64,000 nucleotides of DNA from Thiomicrorhabdus immobilis (GTDB lineage: Bacteria; Pseudomonadota; Gammaproteobacteria; Thiomicrospirales; Thiomicrospiraceae): positions 62,001-126,000 of the forward strand of contig NZ_AP024202.1 of the NCBI RefSeq assembly GCF_021654855.1, in the 5' to 3' direction. The notes under the pieces were generated by a model, which was not told the DNA's origin, made no database searches, and saw only the letters and a program-made list of their open reading frames with translations. Position numbers and translations under genes: made by a program. Below are positions 17,314 through 27,200 of the stretch, one piece after another. How positions within the stretch are numbered: the stretch's first letter is position 1; the number at the start of each line of letters is the position of its first letter.

Positions 17314-18993
17314 TTAGAACAATCCAGTAATCACTCCGGCATCATCAATATCAATGCGTTCAGCAGTAGGTACTTTAGGCAATCCTGGCATGGTCATCAT
17401 ATCGCCGGCAATCGCCACAATAAAACCGGCACCGTTTTCCAGTTTGATATCGCTGATTTCAACAATATGGCCACTTGGAGCACCTTTTGCCGTAGGATCG
17501 GTTGAGAATGACATCTGCGTTTTTGCCATACAAATCGGTAAATTGCCATACTGAGGTTGGATACGGGCAATTTCGGCCTTGACTTTCGCACTCGCGCTAA
17601 TGGATTTTGCACCATACATTCTTGTGGCGATGGTTTCAATCTTGTCCCATAAAGGCATGTCGGTATCGTAAAGATATTCAAAACCAGGCTCACGACTTTC
17701 TGCAATCTCTACCACGGCATGGGCAAGTTCTTCCGCTCCCGCACCACCTTCGGCCCAGTGTTTGGAGATAATGCATTTCACACCTAACGCTTCCACTTTC
17801 TTAACCAGTAAAGCGGTTTCGTCATCCGAGTCATAGGTGAAGTGGTTGACACAAACCACCGCAGGAAGTTTGAAGTTTTCGGTGACGTTATAGAGGTGGC
17901 GTTCTAGGTTCTCGAAACCGTTTTCCAGCGCTTCTAAGTTCTCTTGGTTTAGATGGTCACGCTCAACCCCTCCGTGGAATTTTAAAGCACGTACTGTGGC
18001 AACAATGACCACCGCTGATGGGGCTAATTTGGCCGAACGACATTTGATGTTTAAGAACTTCTCAGCACCTAAATCCGCTCCAAATCCCGCTTCGGTAACG
18101 GCATAATCGGCCAGTTTTAAGGCCGTTTGGGTTGCGGTAACCGAGTTACAACCGTGGGCGATATTGGCAAATGGGCCACCGTGAACGATGGCGATATTGT
18201 TTTCTAATGTTTGCACAATATTCGGTTTAATGGCATCTTTCAAAAGCGCCGCCATAGCACCATGTGCTTTTAAGTCACTGGCATAGACCGGAGTGACACG
18301 GTCGGTTTTATAACCGATGATAATGCGCCCCAAACGCTCTTTTAAATCGGCGCGGTTGGTCGCTAGACAAAGAATCGCCATGACTTCTGATGCCACTACG
18401 ATATCGTAACCATCTTCACGCAGATAACCGTTTGCTGGGCCACCTTGCCCGATGGTGATGTTACGAAGTGCACGGTCGTTCATATCGACCACTCGTTTCC
18501 ATTTGATGCGGCGCGGGTCGATATCCAAAGCGTTGCCGTGATTGATGTGGTTGTCAATCATCGCAGAAAGCAGGTTGTGCGCGACACCAATGGCGTGGAA
18601 ATCACCGGTGAAGTGGAGGTTGATGTCTTCCATTGGAACCACCTGTGCGTAACCGCCACCAGCCGCTCCGCCTTTCATGCCGAAACAAGGGCCCAAAGAA
18701 GGCTCACGCAGACACATAATGGTTTTTTTACCGATACGATTTAAAGCATCGCCCAAGCCAACGGTGGTGGTGGTTTTACCTTCCCCTGCAGGAGTCGGGC
18801 TGATGGCGGTAACCAAAATCAATTTACCTTCGCCATTGTGCTGGTGGGAGAGGCTATCGACATACTCTAATGAAAGTTTGGCTTTATAGTGACCGTATGG
18901 ATCCAAATGCTCAGCTGGAATCCCGAATTTTTCCTCTGCTAGGTTAATGATGGGTTTCATCTTGGCATTTTGTGCAATTTCAATGTCAGACAT
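17314..18993 (-). CDS. fhs: Formate--tetrahydrofolate ligase
   Basis: A 559-residue protein of the usual family length. The N-terminal region has the ATP-binding loop [19 protein letters not shown] (about residues 66-84) and the conserved [22 protein letters not shown], of which REPSLGP and [14 protein letters not shown] are seen. It makes 10-formyl-THF from formate, ATP and THF in the cytoplasm. Its position next to glycolate oxidase and a glyoxylate aminotransferase suggests that it handles C1 units linked to glycine/serine salvage. It has its own terminators. Very confident identification. Confidence 0.97.
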   Translation of the reverse strand: MSDIEIAQNAKMKPIINLAEEKFGIPAEHLDPYGHYKAKLSLEYVDSLSHQHNGEGKLILVTAISPTPAGEGKTTTTVGLGDALNRIGKKTIMCLREPSLGPCFGMKGGAAGGGYAQVVPMEDINLHFTGDFHAIGVAHNLLSAMIDNHINHGNALDIDPRRIKWKRVVDMNDRALRNITIGQGGPANGYLREDGYDIVVASEVMAILCLATNRADLKERLGRIIIGYKTDRVTPVYASDLKAHGAMAALLKDAIKPNIVQTLENNIAIVHGGPFANIAHGCNSVTATQTALKLADYAVTEAGFGADLGAEKFLNIKCRSAKLAPSAVVIVATVRALKFHGGVERDHLNQENLEALENGFENLERHLYNVTENFKLPAVVCVNHFTYDSDDETALLVKKVEALGVKCIISKHWAEGGAGAEELAHAVVEIAESREPGFEYLYDTDMPLWDKIETIATRMYGAKSISASAKVKAEIARIQPQYGNLPICMAKTQMSFSTDPTAKGAPSGHIVEISDIKLENGAGFIVAIAGDMMTMPGLPKVPTAERIDIDDAGVITGLF

Positions 18994-19198
18994 TATCGAG
19001 CTTCCTTTCGTTTTGTAGCCGCGCTTACTGGATAAAAGCCTTGCGGTCGTTTTGACTGGTGCAAAGCTTTCCTCGTAATTTAATGCTATGTAGTTTATAG
19101 CGAAGGCAGTGCGGTTGGTTTACATCTATTTATGATGTTTATATTTAATATTTATATTCAAGACCGCCACTTTAAAATGAGCAACGATCCCTGGTAAC

Positions 19199-20410
19199 TT
19201 AAGAGTGGGTTGAAAGCAGTTCAATCCAGTGTTTCACCGGTACTTCAGTGCCTTTCTGCAAATGCATCAAGCAACCGATATTAGCGGTAACGATGATTTT
19301 AGGATTGGAATCCAATAAGTTCGTCAGCTTATTTTTACGCAGTTGTTTAGAGAGTTTGGGCTGAAAAATCGAATAGGTTCCCGCTGATCCGCAACATAAG
19401 TGCGCATCGTTGACGTGACTGATTCGATAACCTAAACGGCGTAAGATATCTTCCACCAGGCCTGGTAACTTCTGACCGTGCTGTAAAGTACAGGGTGAGT
19501 GGAAGGTGACCTTTTGGTTTTTGTAGTGGGTGAAGATAGACAAATCTTGCTTGCTTAAAAACTCGGCAATATCAAAGGTATGTTCCGCGATTCGTTTGGC
19601 TTTTTTGGCGTATTCGGCGTCTTCACGCATTAAATGCGGGTAGTCTTTGACCATCACACCACAGCCGCTAGCGTTGGAGATAATCGCCTTGACCCCTTGG
19701 TTCAAATAAGCCGTCCAAGCATCAATATTGGTTTTGATTTTGGCGATGGCGTCCGCATTACCTGAAAGGTGGTGGTCAACCGCTCCGCAACATTGTTCTT
19801 GCGGGGTTTCCAATACATTTAACCCCAAACGGTTTAAAACCTTGATACTAGCCTGGTTGATATTAGGCGCTAAAGCAGGTTGCACGCAGCCTGAAATCAA
19901 CAGAACACTGGATTTAAGCGCTTCTTGCTGGTCTTGCAGTTTTTGCTGTAAGGCTAATTCGTCAACCGTGAACTGCACGGCGGTCGAGTGGCGTAGAAAC
20001 GGCATGGCTTTGATGACCAAGTTAAAAAACCACGGGGTGGTTAAACTTTTACGTACGCCATAGCGAATCAAGCGTTGCAGAGGGTTGCGAGCGCTTTTCT
20101 CTTCCGCCATCTCGCGGCCGATATCCAAAAGATGTCCATATTCCACGCCAGAAGGACAGGTGGTTTCACAAGAACGGCAGGTCAAGCAGCGATCAAGATG
20201 GCTCAAGGTGTCTTGGGTGACTTCATTCCCCTCTAAGACACTTTTAATCAGATAGATGCGTCCACGTGGCGAGTCGAGTTCATCGCCTAACAGCCCGTAG
20301 GTTGGACAGGCGGAGAGACAAAAACCGCAATGTACACATGAGCGTAAAATTTTATCGGCGGTTTGACCGGTTTCGGTCGCTAATAGGTCTTTTGGTAGTT
20401 GGGTCTGCAT
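19199..20410 (-). CDS. glcF: Glycolate oxidase iron-sulfur subunit
   Basis: A 403-residue GlcF (E. coli about 407). Two 4Fe-4S motifs occur near the N-terminus: CVHCGFCLSACPTYG (about residues 26-40) and CLTCRSCETTCPSG (about 75-88). Two CCG domains follow, with CCGAVDHH and CCGSAGTY. It passes electrons from the FAD subunit toward the quinone pool. Last gene of glcDEF; 26 bases separate it from glcE. The exact palindrome ACCAGGCCTGGT (19455-19466) encodes part of LPGLVED. Confidence 0.95.
   Translation of the reverse strand: MQTQLPKDLLATETGQTADKILRSCVHCGFCLSACPTYGLLGDELDSPRGRIYLIKSVLEGNEVTQDTLSHLDRCLTCRSCETTCPSGVEYGHLLDIGREMAEEKSARNPLQRLIRYGVRKSLTTPWFFNLVIKAMPFLRHSTAVQFTVDELALQQKLQDQQEALKSSVLLISGCVQPALAPNINQASIKVLNRLGLNVLETPQEQCCGAVDHHLSGNADAIAKIKTNIDAWTAYLNQGVKAIISNASGCGVMVKDYPHLMREDAEYAKKAKRIAEHTFDIAEFLSKQDLSIFTHYKNQKVTFHSPCTLQHGQKLPGLVEDILRRLGYRISHVNDAHLCCGSAGTYSIFQPKLSKQLRKNKLTNLLDSNPKIIVTANIGCLMHLQKGTEVPVKHWIELLSTHS
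19455..19466. repeat. Iterated palindrome ACCAGGCCTGGT inside glcF
   Basis: Exact copy, read in the frame CCA-GGC-CTG (PGL). Confidence 0.9.
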
Positions 20411-20436
20411 AAATAAATTTCGACTAGAGGCTTGGG

Positions 20437-21411
20437 TTATAAATCTTTAAAGATATGATGTGGGTCAAACACGTCTTTTAAACCAGCTTTAATACGCTGA
20501 ACACACGGTTTATCGTTATTACGTGGTGCAAAACGCGATTGCCAAAGGGTCACATAAGGGTGATTCGGCTTGTTTTTACTGGCCACCCAGCGACGTGTCC
20601 CGCCCATTCCAACGGCAATGGTGTTTTCAATGGCGGGGTTGGTGCTTTCCACATCCAAACGCCATAGTTTTTCCCCTTCCGCCAACTTAGGCTGGAAAGG
20701 ATTGAGGGTTTTCCACACATCATTGGAACAGGCGGTCACTTCCACACGATTGTCTTGGGTAGGGTGTTCGCCGGCAACACGGTAATAGAATTTGCCTTCA
20801 AAATAGGCGCAGCCGGTCAGCGGCAAAGAGGTGCCTTGCATTTTATTCATCAATAGAATCGCTTCACCTTCGGGCATCGGAATACTGTAGGTTTGTTCTT
20901 CCAATAGAGGTAAAACTTTCAAACTCAACTCGGTGACCAGTGCAAGCGAGCCTTTTGAGCCGCATAACATACGTGACACGTCATAGCCGGCGACGTTTTT
21001 GAGCATTTTACCGCCAAAGCGCATTTCACGGCCTTGGCCATCAATCAGTTGTGTGCCTAAAACAAAGTCACGTAATCCGCCTCTAAAAGGGCGTGATGGC
21101 CCTGTTAAGGCGCAAGCGTAAGTACCACCGATGGTGGAATCGCCATATTCAGGTGGTTCAAACCCGAGCATTTGGTTGTTTTCCGCTAAGGCGGCGCTTA
21201 AATCAGAGAGTTTTGTTCCGGCTTTGACGGTGACCACCAATTCGGCGGGGTCGTAACTGACAATACCGGTATGGTCGGCAATCGACAGCAGTTGTGCATC
21301 TTCATATAGAGGTACTTTGCTTTGATTACCGGCAATCTGTAGCAGTTGTTTATCCACTACAGCTTGTTTGATTTGATCAGAATAATGCGAAATTGAGCTT
21401 TGCATCGACAT
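20437..21411 (-). CDS. glcE: Glycolate oxidase FAD-binding subunit
   Basis: A 324-residue FAD-binding protein of the PCMH/BBE type with EPPEYGDSTIGGTYACALTGPSRP (seen in part as GDSTIGGTYACALTGPSR) and GGKMLKNVAGYDVSRMLCGS, both typical of GlcE. It lacks the C-terminal FAD-oxidase domain of GlcD and is an obligate partner in the GlcDEF complex. The start overlaps the glcD stop by one base, so translation is coupled. Confidence 0.94.
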   Translation of the reverse strand: MSMQSSISHYSDQIKQAVVDKQLLQIAGNQSKVPLYEDAQLLSIADHTGIVSYDPAELVVTVKAGTKLSDLSAALAENNQMLGFEPPEYGDSTIGGTYACALTGPSRPFRGGLRDFVLGTQLIDGQGREMRFGGKMLKNVAGYDVSRMLCGSKGSLALVTELSLKVLPLLEEQTYSIPMPEGEAILLMNKMQGTSLPLTGCAYFEGKFYYRVAGEHPTQDNRVEVTACSNDVWKTLNPFQPKLAEGEKLWRLDVESTNPAIENTIAVGMGGTRRWVASKNKPNHPYVTLWQSRFAPRNNDKPCVQRIKAGLKDVFDPHHIFKDL

Positions 21412-22847
21412 TAAAAACGCTCCAACTCAGGGTGAGGTAATTGATTATTATGCACGTGCATGTGGCCGAGTTCGGCACAGCGATGCAGGGTTGGAATGGC
21501 TTTACCTGGATTAAGCAAGCCCGAGCTATCAAACACATTTTTGATGCCGTGAAAAATCTCTAATTCCGCTTGCGGGTACTGATGGCACATGGAGTCGAGC
21601 TTTTCGACACCGACACCATGCTCGCCGGTGATAGTGCCACCGACATCCACGCAGAGTTTGAGAATCTCCTGGCCAAATTTCTCGGTCTCTTCCAACTCTC
21701 CGGGTTTGTTTGCATCGTACAGAATCAACGGGTGCAAGTTACCGTCACCGGCGTGAAAGACATTGGCCACTTTTAAACCATATTTTTCCGACAGCTTGTC
21801 GATTTCATCCAACACATACGCCAACTTGCTTCGAGGAATGGTGCCATCCATGCAGTAGTAATCAGGGGAGTAACGACCCACGGCAGGAAAGGCGTTTTTG
21901 CGCCCTTGCCAGAGTTCAATACGCTCTTTCTCATTTTGCGATACGCGGATTTCATAAGCGCCGTTTTGGGTGAGAATATCCGCGACACGCTGCGCATCCA
22001 CTTTCACTTGGTCGTGACTGCCATCCACTTCACACAATAACAAGGCGGCGGCTTCAACCGGGTAACCCACCTTGGCAAAATCTTCAGCCGCTTGGATAGA
22101 GAACTTATCCATCATCTCCAAACCGGCCGGTACAATCCCTTGTTTTAAAACGCTGGTCACCGCATCGGCGCAGGCTTTAACGGAGTTGAAGGCGGCCATG
22201 ACCAACTGGGCGGCTTCGGGTTTGGGGATGAGCTTGAGTTTGATTTCGACAATCACCCCCAACAGTCCTTCTGAACCGTTCAGCAGGGCTAATAAGTCGA
22301 TGCCATCGTCTTTTTCATCAAACCGGATAATCTCGCCGTCCATATCCAATACGGTCAATGAGGTGACATTATGCACCGTTAAACCATATTTTAAACAGTG
22401 CACGCCACCGGAATTTTCGGCCACGTTGCCGCCTATCGAGCAGGCCACCTGTGAAGAGGGATCGGGCGCATAATAAAGCCCATATTTGGCCGCTGCGTCG
22501 GAAACCTGGATATTGCGCACACCTGGTTGGACGATGGCGGTTCTTTGTAAAGGATCTATTTGCAGAATTTTGTTGAGTTTTGATAAGCCAAGAATTACGC
22601 TGTTCTCTAAAGGCAAGGTGCCGCCGGCCAATCCGGTACCAGAACCGCGGGTAATCACCGGGGTATTATGAGCTTTGCAGATTCTGAGCACTTGCTTAAC
22701 CTGTTCAACATCTTCAGGCAGAGCAACCGCTAAAGGTTTTTGACGATAGGCGGAAAGCCCATCACACTCATAGGGTCGGCAAGCTTCTTCGCTTGAAAGG
22801 ATACAGTTTTTGTTTAAGGCTTCTTCTAAAGCTTGGATAACATCCAT
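21411..22847 (-). CDS. glcD: Glycolate oxidase catalytic subunit
   Basis: A 478-residue FAD-linked oxidase. The FAD-binding motif ITRGSGTGLAGGTLPLENSV (about residues 59-78), SSQVACSIGGNVAENSGG and the C-terminal GEHGVGVEKL are conserved GlcD features. It oxidises glycolate to glyoxylate at the inner membrane with GlcE and GlcF. First gene of glcDEF, divergent from the aminotransferase at 22949, with an FNR-type box between them. In an autotroph using RuBisCO this salvages 2-phosphoglycolate formed by oxygenation; RuBisCO itself is not in the window. Confidence 0.95.
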   Translation of the reverse strand: MDVIQALEEALNKNCILSSEEACRPYECDGLSAYRQKPLAVALPEDVEQVKQVLRICKAHNTPVITRGSGTGLAGGTLPLENSVILGLSKLNKILQIDPLQRTAIVQPGVRNIQVSDAAAKYGLYYAPDPSSQVACSIGGNVAENSGGVHCLKYGLTVHNVTSLTVLDMDGEIIRFDEKDDGIDLLALLNGSEGLLGVIVEIKLKLIPKPEAAQLVMAAFNSVKACADAVTSVLKQGIVPAGLEMMDKFSIQAAEDFAKVGYPVEAAALLLCEVDGSHDQVKVDAQRVADILTQNGAYEIRVSQNEKERIELWQGRKNAFPAVGRYSPDYYCMDGTIPRSKLAYVLDEIDKLSEKYGLKVANVFHAGDGNLHPLILYDANKPGELEETEKFGQEILKLCVDVGGTITGEHGVGVEKLDSMCHQYPQAELEIFHGIKNVFDSSGLLNPGKAIPTLHRCAELGHMHVHNNQLPHPELERF

Positions 22848-22855
22848 TTTTAACC

Positions 22856-22885
22856 TTGTATATCACAGCTGTTTAACACTATAAT
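22856..22885 (+). promoter_or_regulatory. Candidate sigma-70 promoter of the aminotransferase gene
   Basis: TTGTAT (22856-22861) and a perfect TATAAT (22880-22885) with an 18-base spacer. The predicted start, near 22892, would be just before the FNR-type box, which would then act as a repressor site. Confidence 0.4.
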
Positions 22886-22895
22886 TGTGAAAAAC

Positions 22896-22909
22896 TTGAT
22901 TTAAATCAA
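22896..22909. promoter_or_regulatory. Perfect FNR/ANR-type box
   Basis: TTGATTTAAATCAA matches the FNR-family consensus TTGAT-N4-ATCAA at all ten defined positions. It sits between the divergent glcD and aminotransferase genes, about 40 and 49 bases from their start codons. It suggests oxygen control of glycolate salvage. Activation or repression depends on the unmapped transcription starts. Confidence 0.75.
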
Positions 22910-22948
22910 TTTTATTTAAACCCTTATTATTAAAAAAAGGCACCCAAT

Positions 22949-24064
22949 ATGCAATCTTTTAATCCACCAATTCGTACATTGATGGGTCCAGGACCATCAG
23001 ATATTCACCCAAGAGTGCTTGCAGCCATGGCTCGTCCAACTATCGGTCACCTTGACCCAGCGTTTGTCGGCATGATGGATGAAATCAAAGAACTACTAAA
23101 ATACGCTTTTCAGACAGAAAATGCACTAACTATGCCTGTTTCTGCTCCAGGTTCTGCTGGTATGGAAACGTGTTTTGTAAACTTAGTTGAGCCGGGCGAT
23201 AAAGTCATCGTTTGTATCAATGGGGTTTTTGGCGGACGCATGAAAGAGAACATCGAGCGTTTTGGTGGTGAAGCGATTGTGGTTGAAGATGAGTGGGGTA
23301 CTGCGGTTACACCATCTAAGGTTGAAGACGCGTGTAAAGCGCATCCTGATGCTAAGATTGTCGCGTTTGTTCACGCTGAAACTTCAACCGGTGCACTGTC
23401 TGATGCAAAAACCATTTGTAAAATCGCTCAAGACCACGATTGTTTAACGATCGTTGATGCGGTTACCTCTTTAGGGGGTGTTGAACTGAAAGTGGATGAG
23501 TGGGGAATTGATGCGATTTATTCCGGTACTCAGAAGTGTCTTTCTTGTGTTCCTGGTTTATCGCCAGTCAGCTTCAGTGAAAAAGCGCTGGATAAGGTGC
23601 GTAACCGTGCAACTCGAGTTCCAAGCTGGTTTATGGATTTGAACCTGGTTATGGGGTATTGGGGACAGGGTGCAAAACGTGCTTACCACCATACCGCGCC
23701 AGTAAACACTTTATATGCGTTGCATGAATCTTTGGTTATGCTAAAAGAAGAAGGTTTAGAAGCTTCTCATGCACGTCATGCTAAAGTCCATCAGCAGCTT
23801 AAAGCGGGCTTAGAGCCGATGGGAATCAGTTTTGTGGTGCCAGAAGATCAGCGTTTACCTCAGCTTAACTCAATTGTGATTCCTGAAGGATTTGACGACG
23901 CGGAAGTACGCGGCAGACTGTTAAACGAATACAACCTTGAGATTGGTGCCGGTTTAGGTGCTTTAGCTGGTAAGGTTTGGCGTATCGGTCTAATGGGCGA
24001 TAGCGCAAGACCAGAAAAAGTTTTATTCTGTTTAGCGGCACTTAAAGAAGTGCTTGGTAAATAA
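22949..24064 (+). CDS. Serine/alanine-glyoxylate aminotransferase
   Basis: A 371-residue class V PLP aminotransferase. MGPGPSDIHPRVLAAMARP at the start, the HAETSTG motif and the PLP lysine in YSGTQKCLSCVPG (about residue 197) are typical of AGT/SgaA enzymes. It converts glyoxylate to glycine using alanine or serine. Divergent from glcDEF with a shared control region, so the two transcription units together turn glycolate into glycine. Sequence alone does not distinguish the alanine- from the serine-using type. Two hairpins follow the stop. Confidence 0.9.
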   Translation: MQSFNPPIRTLMGPGPSDIHPRVLAAMARPTIGHLDPAFVGMMDEIKELLKYAFQTENALTMPVSAPGSAGMETCFVNLVEPGDKVIVCINGVFGGRMKENIERFGGEAIVVEDEWGTAVTPSKVEDACKAHPDAKIVAFVHAETSTGALSDAKTICKIAQDHDCLTIVDAVTSLGGVELKVDEWGIDAIYSGTQKCLSCVPGLSPVSFSEKALDKVRNRATRVPSWFMDLNLVMGYWGQGAKRAYHHTAPVNTLYALHESLVMLKEEGLEASHARHAKVHQQLKAGLEPMGISFVVPEDQRLPQLNSIVIPEGFDDAEVRGRLLNEYNLEIGAGLGALAGKVWRIGLMGDSARPEKVLFCLAALKEVLGK

Positions 24065-24079
24065 TTCATAAAGCTAGAA

Positions 24080-24109
24080 GCGTTTGTGGTGAGTTCATCA
24101 CCTAAACGC
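24080..24109 (+). terminator. Imperfect hairpin after the aminotransferase
   Basis: GCGTTT...AAACGC and GGTGA...TCACC arms with a small internal loop, 15 bases after the stop. It has no T run and precedes the main terminator. Confidence 0.45.
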
Positions 24110-24115
24110 GATATC

Positions 24116-24155
24116 AAAAACGCCCTATATTCGAGATGAACATAGGGCGTTTTTT
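24116..24155. terminator. Bidirectional intrinsic terminator
   Basis: Stem ACGCCCTAT/ATAGGGCGT (24120-24128 with 24142-24150), lengthened by A/T pairs and followed by T residues to 24155. It lies between the convergent ends of the aminotransferase and the GGDEF-EAL gene. Confidence 0.88.
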
Positions 24156-24165
24156 GTCTCTAAAA

Positions 24166-24191
24166 TAAAGTCACCAGGCCTGGTGACTTTA
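24166..24191. repeat. Iterated palindrome, 26-bp extended copy
   Basis: Core ACCAGGCCTGGT at 24173-24184 with flanks TAAAGTC/GACTTTA, perfect over 26 bases, 33 bases past the stop of the GGDEF-EAL gene and in tandem with the terminator at 24116-24155. Confidence 0.9.
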
Positions 24192-24223
24192 AAAATGGTA
24201 TGAAATCTTATTGTATGTGGCAG

Positions 24224-27200
24224 TTATTTTTGCAAGGTACTGTCTCTAAGGTAATCACAGAACGCGACACTTTTGCCTTTTAAAACAGCAAGCACTCGTT
24301 GAGCTTCGGCTTTGTCATCCAGTTCAAGAGATTGAATCGCTTGGTGAGCGATACTATGAATTTCTTGATGCAGGATATTGATCTGCTCAAACACGCTCTT
24401 ATTTTTGATTATCTGTGAACCCTTGGAATGCAGCCATAACCCAAATTCACATTGGGTATGGGATAAGTCATTGATGCTCTCGATATCTAAATTACCGGTG
24501 ACAACCGATTCGATTCTATCAATCCAGGCAGAATGGGCTAATTGAGCCTTTAAAATGCGCTTTTCTAAACCGTTTATCTCGATGATCGTTTGCCATTTTG
24601 GATTGATATTTGGATTGTTTAACCACTCAAATACTTGTTCTTGATTCATCGGTTTGGCAATGGCGTAACCTTGGATGGATTCAATGCCCAATTGCAGAAG
24701 AAGTTCAATGTGTTTTTCGGTTTCAGCACCTTCAGCCACCACGGTTAAATTAAATGCTTCAGCCATGGATTTAATCGCTTCAATAATACTCAAACTGTTG
24801 GTTTCGGAGAAAATCTCACGAATAAACTCTTGGTCTATTTTGACTTCATCTACCGGTAAGTTCTTTAAATAGTTCAGTGACGCGTGACCTGTTCCAAAAT
24901 CATCGATGGCAAACTTAAAACCTTCGGTTTGCAGTTGTGTTATCTGTCTGGCAATCTTGTGAACGTCTTCCAGCGCTGAGCTTTCCAGTAGTTCTAAAGT
25001 CAGCTGTTCAGGAAGGACATCAGGGTTGTCGGCAAAGAGTTGTAAGAGTTTATTACGAAAGCTTTGGTTCAACAGAATTGAACCTTCGATATTTAAACTC
25101 ACACCAAGTTGATAGCCTTTTGCATTGATTTTCTTCAATGATTGAACACCCTGCTCAAGCACATATTCGCTAAAGGTATCCATTAAATCGAATTGTTGGA
25201 TCTTATTAAGAAAATCAATCGGAGGTATCAGGCCGTGCTGCGGGTGAATCCAGCGAATGAGTCCTTCTAAAGAGAGGGTTTGACCCGTTTTACAATTCAC
25301 TTTCGGCTGATAATACAGCTCAAATTCTTTATTGAGCATCGCCGATAACAGTTCTTGTTTGCCATCTAGGTTATTCCACTCATAGTGAACGACTCTGTTC
25401 TTGCCCTGCTGTTTAGCTTCATACATCGTTTGGTCGGCATAGCGTAACAGCTGCTCTGAACCGATTTTATCAGGGTAGTTGTGGTTGTAGTAAACCACAC
25501 CGATACTGCACGAAACCTGTAGCGAATGGTTTTCGTATGAAACTTCATCTGATGCGTTTGCAAGTAATCGTGCTTCAATACCCTGGAACTCATGTTGATA
25601 TTTATTTCCGGTTACCAGGATGACAAATTCATCTCCGCCAATGCGCGATACCGTGTCACTTTCGCGAATGGTGTCCAAGAATCGGTTGGCGATGGTTTTC
25701 AGTAAAAAGTCGCCAGCCTGGTGACCGTAGTTGTCATTGATCTGTTTAAAACCATCCAGGTCTATAAACATCAAGGCAATCATCTCTTCGCTACGCTGGA
25801 TATTGGCAATCGCTTGGGTGATGCGATCGGAGAGTAAAAAGCGATTAGGGAGCTCGGTAAGGGCATCATAATGCGCCATTTTTTCCAGCTGGAGTTGATG
25901 TTCCTTTTCGTAGGTGATATCCGAAAGCAAGGCTATATAGTATTCGGGTTGGTTTTGGGAATCGAAAACTGTACTTATTTTTAAGCTTTGTGGATAGACG
26001 TCACCATTTTTACGGCGATTCCATATTTCGCCCTCCCAAATACCTTGTGTTGATAAAGAGTTCCACAGGGATTTGTAAAAATCGTCATCTTGTTGGCCGG
26101 AATTGAAGATATTAGGGTCTTTTCCTAAAAGTTCCTCCTCTTGGTAGCCGGTTATCTCCGTGACTCTTTTATTCGCCCTTAATATTTGATTGTTTTTATC
26201 ACAAATAAGAATACCTTCATTGGCGGATTCAAAGACCGTGGCGGCTTGTTTAAGGTGTTTTTCTGAAGCAACTTGTTGGGTGATATCGGTGACTAGACCG
26301 TCAATTGAGATCAGTTCCCCCTCTTGATGGACACCATGTTGCTGAATCAAAATGGTTTTTAATTGTTGGCTTTTGGGGGTGATGAAATGGAGCACTAAAC
26401 TGTTGTTAGGTTCTTCACCGGTAATGATCTTTTCAACAGATTTCTTCCCTTCCTGGATAGAGCTTGGTAGCCAGTTGATCTTTTCAAACCATGGTCTATG
26501 TAAAATTTCGTCAATGGATATTTCAAAAATATCAACAACCCCGGCTGAAACATAATTCAGTATGCCTTCCGCGCCATTGTGTGAGTAAACCAAATGGTTA
26601 TTTCCCAAGTCATCGAGTAACCGTTCAAACTGGGTTTTTTGCGACTCGATTTTATGCAAGGAGCGGCGTTCTTTAATCAAATGCCAAAGTTCATTACAAA
26701 TCAGTTGGCAAGTGTCGCTATCTTGCTGGCTGTAGTCGGATTTTTTATTACCTATACCTGCCAATAGAACCACCTGGTCTTTTTCCAATACAGGCAGAGA
26801 AATCATACGGTTTAAAGGAGCGTGACCTTCTGGAAGGCCTTGTTTGTGTTGATAAGTGACATAATCATTAATCATAACCACCTTTTTTTGGCGTGCCGCC
26901 TCAGCCCAAACGCCGGCCTCACTTATCGGGTAGTGCGAATCATAGTTGGCGACATGACAGTAATTTTTTAAGGTGTTGTGGGACCAAGCCACCAGGTTTA
27001 TCTCTTGTTTAGCTTCGTCTATAAAGTGAATAAAACTGATTTCACTGTCGGTTAACTCTTCGATGCGTTCCATGGCATACTGCATTAAATCAGGTTCAGT
27101 ATGTTCTTCGGCAAATTTTGGAAGTGTTAAAAGCACCTCATCGATTTGGTTTTGACGATTGAGAGTGTGTTGTTGTCGCTGGATGGTTCTCAATCGTTTG

